A stretch of DNA of 64,000 nucleotides, from positions 623,226-687,225 of the forward strand of contig NZ_CP081183.1 of NCBI RefSeq assembly GCF_019693215.1. The letters run 5' to 3'. Below are positions 1 to 6,851 of this stretch, piece after piece. Below the pieces are notes generated by a model. The model was not told the origin of the DNA, searched no databases, and saw nothing but the letters and a program-made list of their open reading frames with translations. Made by a program: the position numbers and the translations under genes. Source of the DNA: Salinarchaeum sp. IM2453 (GTDB lineage Archaea; Halobacteriota; Halobacteria; Halobacteriales; Salinarchaeaceae). The number at the start of each line of letters is the position of its first letter. The first letter of the stretch is position 1.

Positions 1-2331
1 GGCCAATTTGAGCCAGTGAGTTTCAGCGATGTTGACGTGGGGGATCTCGATGGGGATGAGACATATAATGTCACAGTATCCATTGACGATGAAACGGATG
101 CTATTACAGGAGAACTCGGAATACTACCAGAAGAGGAATCGCCGGTGGACATCAAAATAGGTGACCTAAACAATAATCAAGACGGACAAACACAGATCTT
201 CACGTTCAGTAATCTTAACGAAGCTCTAGAGGAAGGTGATGATAACGAAGCTCTAGAGGAAGGTGATGAAATCGTCGTCGATCTCAGTGGTATTCCACAA
301 AGCGAGATTGACTATAGTATACCACCAGGGCAGGGCCCAGATAATGCAGAATTAGTGCGCGATGGACAAAGTGCAGGTGCACAAGTGACCAGCATCATAT
401 ACACGATTGACGAAGAAGAAGGAGATGAGGTTACCATTGAGCTCGACCAAGTAGACGTCACAGACGCAGAAGATGGATACACTGTTCCAGTTGACATTGC
501 TGGAACACTTACAGAAGGAAGCTTCAATGTAATTCAGTTATTCAATGCTGAACTCGATGACAAAGGTTTTGCAAAAGAGGGGATCTATGATGGGGAGAAC
601 CATGTCAGCGATGATTTGTCTGAGTTAGATGGGTCAAGCGACACTGGTGAGCAACTAAATGCCCTATCGACCGAATCAGAGATTGAGGAAGTTGATATTG
701 ACGATGAGTATGCAGGATTTAATCTTGAGGGAACTGGAGAATTAGTAATTGAAGACCGGCTACGAGTGAATGATGTCACCGGAGATGTCCAACTCTATGC
801 TGGGGACAATATTAATATCGAAGATGGGGATATTGAGATAACCGACAAAGTAGAGGGTGACGTCAGGATATATACTGGCGGCGACTTAGATCTCAACGAG
901 AATGACATCGACGTTGAAGATATTGACGAGGATGTTGAAATACGTGCAGAGGGAGATGTTGACGCTGACAATATCGATATCTCAGATGTCGGCGGTTCCG
1001 TTCAGATTACTGCTGGAGAAAATATAGATGTCGATAATAACATCGACATTGAAGATATTGACGAGGATGTTGAAATACGTGCAGAGGGAGATGTTGACGC
1101 TGACAATATCGATATCTCAGATGTCGGCGGTTCCGTTCAGATTACTGCTGGAGAAAATATAGATGTCGATAATAACATCGACATTGAAGATATTGATGGG
1201 GATGTTGAGATAGAAGCTGAAGGTAATATAGATGCTGAGAATATTGATATCTCAACAGGAGACAGTGACGAGATAAGTGGGGATATTCATGTCGGAGCCG
1301 GGAACAATATACATGCTGAAGATATTGATATTTCACCAGGAGACAGTGGTGAGATAGGCGGAGACGTTGAAATACATGCAGAGGGAGATATTAACGCTGA
1401 CAATATCGATATCTCAGATGTAGACGGGTCGGTTCAGATTACTGTTGGTGATATGATAGATACAGATGGTGACATGACGATAGATAATATCGAAGAGAAT
1501 GTTGACATACGAGCTGGGAGCTCCATAGAAGTTGGCGAAGATGGCGGCAGGGGAGACGTTACACTCGGAAGCAACGATCCAATTGACGGAGATATCTCAG
1601 TAACAGCAGGTAAGGACATTCGTGCTGGGGTCGACGTAGGCGAGTTTACTGGAGACCTCGCAATTGGTGCTGATAGTGAAATAGCAACCGGAGATCAGGG
1701 GATCTCAGTTACTCCGGATGAGAAAGATACCGGGACAATCTCAATAGAGGCTGCAGAGATTGGTGGAGAGAAAATAGAAGTTGATGTCGATGAGGATGTG
1801 ACAACAGATGAAGTACTCATAGAGAGTACTGGAGACATCATACCTGAGGAGATTACCGTCAGTGACATCAACGATGATCTCCAAATTCAGGCCAGCGGAG
1901 ACATTGATAGTGATATTGAGATCGAAGGTAATGCGCCAGTTAGAGGTGACGTTTCAATAATAGCAGAAGAGAAAATTACGAATACTGATGGAGACATAAC
2001 GATCGAGGACGTTACTGGCGAAGTAACGATAGTTTCAGAGGATGAAATTGATGCAGATGACATAACAATTGAGGATATTACAGATCAGATAAATCTGTTC
2101 GTGGAGAATGAGTTAATACTCGATGGTGAACTCGAGATTACGGACAGTTCCGATGCCGATCTACATGTGTATATTGGGGTAGGAACCGATGACGACGATA
2201 TTGGCGAGACAGACGTTGCTAACGTATTCTTATACTATGATGACAGCGATGCTGATCCAAAGTACGACGGGTTTGATGATCCTGAGCCGGAAGATCAAAA
2301 CCGTGATGACTTCCCGGTTGCAATCGGCTAA
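1..2331 (+). CDS. Repetitive acidic surface protein, probable beta-solenoid (5' end outside window)
   Basis: The frame is open from base 1, so the gene almost certainly starts upstream; an internal GTG at 16 is not a convincing start. The visible 776 residues are extremely rich in Asp, Glu, Ile, Gly and Asn and contain almost no Cys or Trp. From about residue 250 to 700 short units of about 20-25 residues recur, built on patterns such as GDVEIRAEGDVDADNIDIS and GSVQITAGENID. The spacing and alternating hydrophobic residues are those of a right-handed beta-solenoid, as in large adhesins. No C-terminal membrane anchor, PGF-type sorting signal or basic tail is seen: the chain ends hydrophilic (DFPVAIG). 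It is probably a secreted or surface adhesin-like or matrix protein. No named family is recognised; the fold is inferred from periodicity only. Confidence 0.75.
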   Translation, partial: GQFEPVSFSDVDVGDLDGDETYNVTVSIDDETDAITGELGILPEEESPVDIKIGDLNNNQDGQTQIFTFSNLNEALEEGDDNEALEEGDEIVVDLSGIPQSEIDYSIPPGQGPDNAELVRDGQSAGAQVTSIIYTIDEEEGDEVTIELDQVDVTDAEDGYTVPVDIAGTLTEGSFNVIQLFNAELDDKGFAKEGIYDGENHVSDDLSELDGSSDTGEQLNALSTESEIEEVDIDDEYAGFNLEGTGELVIEDRLRVNDVTGDVQLYAGDNINIEDGDIEITDKVEGDVRIYTGGDLDLNENDIDVEDIDEDVEIRAEGDVDADNIDISDVGGSVQITAGENIDVDNNIDIEDIDEDVEIRAEGDVDADNIDISDVGGSVQITAGENIDVDNNIDIEDIDGDVEIEAEGNIDAENIDISTGDSDEISGDIHVGAGNNIHAEDIDISPGDSGEIGGDVEIHAEGDINADNIDISDVDGSVQITVGDMIDTDGDMTIDNIEENVDIRAGSSIEVGEDGGRGDVTLGSNDPIDGDISVTAGKDIRAGVDVGEFTGDLAIGADSEIATGDQGISVTPDEKDTGTISIEAAEIGGEKIEVDVDEDVTTDEVLIESTGDIIPEEITVSDINDDLQIQASGDIDSDIEIEGNAPVRGDVSIIAEEKITNTDGDITIEDVTGEVTIVSEDEIDADDITIEDITDQINLFVENELILDGELEITDSSDADLHVYIGVGTDDDDIGETDVANVFLYYDDSDADPKYDGFDDPEPEDQNRDDFPVAIG
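217..270 (+). repeat. 27-bp tandem duplication (NEALEEGDD)
   Basis: Bases 217-243 and 244-270 are two copies of a 27-bp unit differing at the last base. They encode NEALEEGDD then NEALEEGDE, and keep the frame of the surface protein gene. Confidence 0.9.
916..1185 (+). repeat. Two perfect 135-bp tandem repeats inside the surface protein gene
   Basis: Bases 916-1050 and 1051-1185 are identical, a 45-codon unit starting EDIDEDVEIRAEGDVD. A degenerate third copy begins at 1186, and weaker copies continue to about 1500. Identity at third codon positions indicates very recent duplication or ongoing homogenisation. Confidence 0.95.
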
Positions 2332-2417
2332 TATTGTATCACGTAGCTACATCCAGGAGAGATTGATTTTGAAAGAGAGAAGGTACAACAAAAGGTTAGT
2401 TTGAAGATACAGCTATG

Positions 2418-2487
2418 CTAATTCAAATGTCGCCTCGGCACTATCAGCATACTGCTCTCCAGTAATTTGCTCTTCAACATCTGTGAC
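2418..2487 (-). pseudogene. C-terminal remnant of a gene split by the IS nest
   Basis: On the minus strand an in-frame stretch VTDVEEQITGEQYADSAEA, then TFELA and a stop (tag, 2418-2420), sits directly beyond the hairpin that ends the mobile DNA. Its composition is that of a haloarchaeal secreted beta-sandwich domain. Joined to the remnant at 4315-4486, which ends GEYEVSIF, it reads on in frame as a plausible last strand of the same domain. Inference: both are halves of one small coding region. Confidence 0.5.
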
Positions 2488-2512
2488 CTCCTCCGCGTCC
2501 TGAAGGACGCGG
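2482..2512 (+). repeat. Solo IS200/IS605-type end hairpin
   Basis: The sequence gacctcctccgcgtcc, loop tgaa, ggacgcgg forms an 8-bp perfect stem with a 4-nt loop (2493-2512). The same design (gacatcctcc, then stem, tgaa loop, stem) recurs at 63370-63396. A weaker version is at 52208-52233. This resembles the structured right ends of haloarchaeal IS1341/IS605-group elements; no tnpB remains beside this copy. Confidence 0.6.
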
Positions 2513-2971
2513 CTTCCCGTACCGCAGCGGTGGGAGATTTGCTGGTTTGCAGACCCATCGGCATGACGCGTCTCTTGGCGGGGCCATGCCGCCGTTACTC
2601 CTATCCCGTGTGGGATTCGGAGTTACCGTGGTTGCGGGAATCCAGCGGTCTGAAGGGGGGATTCCTTCAGACGTAGAGTCCCGAATCCGATATTATCCGT
2701 TTACGACGGCGGCGAACCGCCTCGGTGTATTCATGTAACGGGTCACAGAATATTAAATCTCGGGATTGCAGCATCGCTGTCAGGTGTTCCCCCAGAACGG
2801 ACGCGATTCACCTATGGAAACGCTGCTACCTACACAAACCACCGTTTTCGATAAAATAGTTACGCCGTCTCGGAGGCTGCTGCTCTCCCAGTCGATATGC
2901 GGTCCCAATCGTGATGCGGTGCGGTCGCTGTCTGGCGATAGCAGTCGCTCACGAAGGGCCTCGACCAGCCA

Positions 2972-3000
2972 CTGAGGGCCGCCCGACCGGCGGCCCTCAG
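2972..3000 (-). ncRNA. 12-bp stem-loop 3' of the IS110 transposase; terminator or part of a bridge RNA
   Basis: ctgagggccgcc and ggcggccctcag are perfect reverse complements around a 5-nt loop, starting 10 bp past the transposase stop. In IS110-family elements a structured bridge RNA is made from a non-coding end, downstream of the transposase in the IS1111 group. The hairpin is visible; the function is not. It could also simply be a terminator. Confidence 0.35.
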
Positions 3001-3009
3001 ATCCCTCGT

Positions 3010-4007
3010 CTACGCGCTTACACCAGGTGGGTCGTACACTTCGCCTCGGTCAAGCATGTGGTACATCGACACCAGCATCTTTCGAGCTGTTGCCACGATT
3101 GCTTTCTGTGAGTTCTTCCGACTAGCTAACCGCTCGTAGAACCGACTCAGATACTCGTCGTTACAGGTGTGGACAGCAGTATGAGCGGCCTGAACGAGCA
3201 GCCACCGGACTCTCCCTGAACCACGTTTCGAGAGTTCACCTTCGATCCGCGAGTCGCCGGACTCGCGGATCACCGGGTTCAACCCGACGTAGCTGATGAC
3301 TTCTTTGTCACCGTCAAACCGATCAATCTCGCCTAATTCAGCGTAGATCGTCAACGCCGTATAGTAACTCACACCAGGAATCGTCATCAGCAGCTGGGTC
3401 TCCTCCAGAGACCCAGCGCGTTCTTCGATTGTCTCTTCGAGATTCTGTATCTCATCAGTGAGCGTCTCAATCACTTCGAGGTATGACTCAACACCGATTT
3501 CCATGGCGTCGGGAGCGAGAGTTCCCGCAGGAACTCTCGTCCCTCTTGGGTCAACGGCTTCACATCTTCGCTGATGCCGTGATCAGAGAGGAGGCCGTGA
3601 ACCTTGTTGGCATACTCTGTCCTGTGTTCGACTAACGACTGTCGCCCGCGCACGAGTGCGCGGGCTTCCCTGATTTCGTCGGTCGGAACATAACTCTCAG
3701 GCACGGAGTTCAACCGAACCATCCGCGCGAGTTCTTTGGCGTCAACACGATCAGTTTTCTTATCAGTATCAGCGATCTGGTTCAGTTCCTTCGGGTGAGC
3801 AACAGTCACATCCAAATGCTCCGACAGCGTATCGTGGATGTGGTAGTAATTGCTGGTCGCCTCTATCGCGGCTTGTGCGCCAGCGTACCGCTGTGCAAGG
3901 TCATCGAGGTTCGCGTTCTCGACGCGAACCTCTTCGACGATTTCTCCAGACTCATCCATTACTGCCACCTGTGCGTACCGTTTGTGGACGTCGATTCCGA
4001 GGTACAT
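3010..4007 (-). pseudogene. IS110-family transposase, frameshifted
   Basis: Two overlapping minus-strand frames together give one full-length IS110 transposase. The N-terminal part (3471-4007, start ATG at 4005-4007) holds the RuvC-like DEDD domain: GIDVHK, AIEATSNY, DRVDAKELARM. The C-terminal part (3010-3504) holds the Transposase_20 domain with IPGVSYYTALTIYAELGEID and SKRGSGRVRWLL, which carries the conserved Ser. The frames change within 3471-3504, where the first ends SVLSHTSK and the second continues SYLEVIETLTDEI. No frameshifting mechanism is known for this family, so this is probably an inactivating indel; a sequencing error is possible. Apart from the shift all motifs look intact, so inactivation is recent. 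Confidence 0.85.
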
Positions 4008-4314
4008 GGTTTGTTCACCTGGGACGCCAGTGCGTGAAGCAGAGATTCACCTATTCGGGCTTTCCCGGATGCCGCGCCGCGCGGCATCCGGGCTGTAACG
4101 CCCATGACTCGGCTTCTTTCGCACACGGACCAGTCACTCCCACGTGCTCTGAGGCACGGAATCGCGTTCGGTCTCTTGCGCCCCACATCTTGTTTCACGC
4201 TCTCGGGGAGTAGCAGCGTTTCCATCGAGTCACTCCCGCCCTGTTCGTTCCTCGGTTCCGACTGGTGTCGGAACACTCGTCACTCACGGGAAGGGCGGGA
4301 TTCTCTCGCTGTAT
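4008..4314. other. Gene-free IS-derived sequence upstream of the IS110 transposase
   Basis: About 300 bp with no convincing gene. It includes a strong palindrome near 4060-4092 (ggatgccgcgc / gcgcggcatcc) and the second arm of the 16-bp inverted repeat. A 105-codon minus-strand frame crosses it but has an Arg/Cys-rich composition unlike halophilic proteins, so it is rejected as coding. Confidence 0.5.
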
Positions 4315-4486
4315 GAAGATAGACACCTCGTACTCTCCAGTTGGGTCATCATCGAATGTCTGATACTCACGTGTTGGCATCAAAACTTGGAATCCAGCGT
4401 CTTCCCAAGAATACGTAGGCTCTGAAGTCTCCCACATGGTCCCGTCTGGATCTTCAACACTGAATGTAACGTCTAAGAAATGACAA
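4315..4486 (-). pseudogene. Coding remnant truncated by the IS nest (5' part)
   Basis: The minus strand reads DVTFSVEDPDGTMWETSEP, then TYSWEDAGFQVLMPTREYQ and a tail ending GEYEVSIF, before abrupt transition to IS sequence at about 4314. The acidic, Thr/Ser-rich, beta-type composition matches the secreted proteins next door. No good start codon lies between this frame and the stop of the upstream gene (4489-4491), so the 5' end is missing too. It pairs with the remnant at 2418-2487. Confidence 0.5.
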
Positions 4487-4488
4487 TG

Positions 4489-6771
4489 CTATCCACGAAA
4501 AAGTGAACCCGAGCCAGACTCATCGTCGACGTTGTCATCTGCGGAACCATCCACAGAATCGGAGACAGGGCTATTTTCAGCATCAGCGTCACTGTGAGCA
4601 GTAGAGACAGTGTCAGTTTCAGCGACATCGTTCTGCGATTCCGCTTCGCTATCATCGTCACGGTATATATAAAGTAATCCGATTGCAATGATTCCAAGCG
4701 TGCCACCACCGACAGTGGTTACAAGCAAGATCAATCCAAATGTATTGTCATCGTCGTCTTCGCCATTACGATCAGGTTCTTCTGGGGAAGGATCGGAAGT
4801 ATCATCAGGGGAGGAAGGTTCATCCTCAACTGCCGGTTCAGCGAGTACGAACACAGAAGGTGACGTAAGATCTGTCGTCACTGTTGTCTGGGCATCACTG
4901 GTAGTTAGCGTCTCTGTATCTGTAGTGATGTTGTGTATTGTTTCCTGAGTTCCGTCGTGATGGATCAACTGAAGGGGATCAGACACATTTGCTGTATATT
5001 GATCGAACAAATCAAAGAGTTGGACATCAACAGTTCCGACCTGCTCATTCTCAGCGATTAGTTCCGTGGTCGCCAGTACGGTTCCATCAGGATCAGAAAC
5101 CTGCTCTGGAACGGTTGATAGATTTCCAGCATACAGAGACTGTTCTGTAACGTCCTCACCTGTTGTCACAGAGGCTGCAAGCATTGAGGAGGAGAATGCA
5201 GCGGTACTTTCGTCCGAGACTGAATCGTAGGTGAAGACAGCCCGTTCTGCGTCAGTGATTGTACTTTCTGGTACTGCTGAGTAATTCGAATAGACCGAAT
5301 GCTGTATGTCTTTAGTAGTATCAAGAACGTCAATCGTAGTACTCTCAGTAAGCGTCGTGTCCTGCTTCGTGTAGGTTACTGCAATTGTTGTTGTGCCGGG
5401 ATGTTCAGCAGTGAACGTGCCATCACTAATCGTTCCAACAGAGTCGTTGGCAACGGTATAATCAGTAGTTTCATCGGAGGTGACGTCGTGTGAGGACCCA
5501 TCAGAGTAGACAGCAGTAAGTCCAATCTCATCAGTTGCATCAGGGACCATTGTTTCTGGAGCATCTGAGAAGTAAAGATCAGTCAGGACGGGTTCAACGG
5601 TAACAGTTGTTGACTCAGTTTGTTTTACACCGCCTTCAGAGTACGTGACTGACAGAGTAGCTGTCCCGCCAGCTTGAGCGGTAATGGTAGTTCCATCGAC
5701 AGAGACAATGCTTGGATCGCTAGTTTCGATGGATGTTGATTCATGAGATGTCACATCAGCATCTTGTGCCTCATCGAAGAGTGCCGTTGCTGAGATCTCT
5801 GCTGTTTGGTCGGGCTTTAGCTCGGAAGGTTTGAGATCAACAGCAAGGTCAGTTGGTGTGCGCTCTTCTACCGTTATGTTGATTGAGTCGGATATTCGAA
5901 TGCCTGTATCAGCATACGAAAACGTTATTTTGGCACTTCCAGCAGATTGTGCATTCAAACTTGACTCCGCAGCTACAATCGCATTCTTGTTATGTGAGGT
6001 AATGTTCGCATTTTCAGTTACTACTTGATGTGAGCCGCTTCTGTATTCGGCGGTAATAGTTACTTCAGGTGAGTCTCCCACAATTGGAGATTTGGTTTGA
6101 ACATCAACTTGGATATCGTCTAGTTTATCAATGACGTGAAGATCAGCAACTGTGCTGTATTCATTGTCATGGCTATCAGTGTATGTAGCACTGATCGTTG
6201 CTTCTCCTGGATCACGGGTTGCTATACGATCTCCATGTAGTTCCGCAACATCTGGGTTTAAGGAATCCAAATTAGCATCTTTGGTGATATCAGTTTCAGA
6301 TCCATCGTCACATACACCTATAACACTTAATTCGACAGAAGTTGCAACGGTAGTTTCGTGTGTTTCTAACTCTATGTATATGTCATCGACTTCTACGAAA
6401 GTGAGATCCTGTTCATACATAGAATTATCACCAACGGTGAACGATTCAATCGCCTGCGGTCCGTCAGAATACTCTTGATAGAATGTGATCTCATCACCGG
6501 TCGAAGCTGGAACAATAAGATCATTGTAACATCCTGAGTCTTCGACTTTTGTCGATGCCTCACCACCTGAGTCGCTAACAGCAACAATTTCGGTTTCCGG
6601 CTCAAGAGGGTCTCCAGATTCGTCTGCTGCGTGACCATAGAAGGTAACTGGATCCTCAGGTGCGTCTGCGCTAACAACAGGGACACCGACGCAAACTAGT
6701 GTGGCGATACAGGCAAAGACGATTGAACACGATACTACAGTTCGTGTAACGGAGGACTGCTGATTGTACAT
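4489..6771 (-). CDS. Secreted membrane-anchored protein with module B and Ig-like (BIG2) repeats
   Basis: Start taken at ATG 6769-6771 (MYNQQSSVTR), which gives a Sec signal peptide with hydrophobic core SIVFACIATLVCVGVPVVSA; an upstream ATG would add 24 unlikely residues. Length about 760 aa. Residues about 40-126 form module B (FYGHAADESGDPLEPETEI to YEQDLTF), also found in the protein at 16958-19873. Four or so bacterial Ig-like 2 repeats follow, with recurring patterns such as GTATLSVTYSEGG and GTTTIAVTYTKQD. Next come a domain resembling the PGF-pre-PGF type, a Pro/Asp/Ser-rich linker, one transmembrane helix (FGLILLVTTVGGGTLGIIAI) and an acidic cytoplasmic tail. It lies 80 bp downstream of the beta-helix gene on the same strand, so co-transcription is likely. 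Ligand unknown. Confidence 0.8.
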   Translation of the reverse strand: MYNQQSSVTRTVVSCSIVFACIATLVCVGVPVVSADAPEDPVTFYGHAADESGDPLEPETEIVAVSDSGGEASTKVEDSGCYNDLIVPASTGDEITFYQEYSDGPQAIESFTVGDNSMYEQDLTFVEVDDIYIELETHETTVATSVELSVIGVCDDGSETDITKDANLDSLNPDVAELHGDRIATRDPGEATISATYTDSHDNEYSTVADLHVIDKLDDIQVDVQTKSPIVGDSPEVTITAEYRSGSHQVVTENANITSHNKNAIVAAESSLNAQSAGSAKITFSYADTGIRISDSINITVEERTPTDLAVDLKPSELKPDQTAEISATALFDEAQDADVTSHESTSIETSDPSIVSVDGTTITAQAGGTATLSVTYSEGGVKQTESTTVTVEPVLTDLYFSDAPETMVPDATDEIGLTAVYSDGSSHDVTSDETTDYTVANDSVGTISDGTFTAEHPGTTTIAVTYTKQDTTLTESTTIDVLDTTKDIQHSVYSNYSAVPESTITDAERAVFTYDSVSDESTAAFSSSMLAASVTTGEDVTEQSLYAGNLSTVPEQVSDPDGTVLATTELIAENEQVGTVDVQLFDLFDQYTANVSDPLQLIHHDGTQETIHNITTDTETLTTSDAQTTVTTDLTSPSVFVLAEPAVEDEPSSPDDTSDPSPEEPDRNGEDDDDNTFGLILLVTTVGGGTLGIIAIGLLYIYRDDDSEAESQNDVAETDTVSTAHSDADAENSPVSDSVDGSADDNVDDESGSGSLFRG

Positions 6772-6851
6772 GTATACTCTTAATAACGTGGTGTTGGTTC
6801 TGGGTGTGAGCGCGTGGGGGGCAAGGCAAGAATCAATTAGCAAACCGATGG

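Larger units (their letters stand above)
2814..4224. repeat. 16-bp inverted repeat bracketing the IS110 transposase
   Basis: The word atggaaacgctgctac at 2814-2829 recurs as its exact reverse complement at 4209-4224. The flanks beyond the 16 bp do not match. A separate 11-bp direct repeat (gattcacctat) occurs at 2805-2815 and 4044-4054. IS110 elements usually lack terminal inverted repeats, so these may be relics of an outer element or scars. Confidence 0.5.
2488..4314. mobile_element. Composite insertion-sequence nest
   Basis: This segment separates the two halves of a minus-strand coding remnant and looks G+C-richer than its flanks. It contains an IS200/IS605-type end hairpin at its left edge (2493-2512), about 450 bp without a convincing gene, the frameshifted IS110 transposase (3010-4007), and about 300 bp of IS-like sequence (4008-4314) with only spurious frames. 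At least two elements seem to be layered here. Exact ends cannot be set without relatives. Confidence 0.6.

Noticed and set aside
3959-4276. 105-codon minus-strand frame upstream of the IS110 transposase
   Set aside because: Cys/Arg-rich, non-halophilic composition and overlap with palindromes suggest non-coding IS sequence.
4195-4437. 80-codon minus-strand frame as an intact gene
   Set aside because: Its first half is a genuine coding remnant, but the second half is IS sequence with foreign composition; recorded as a pseudogene fragment.
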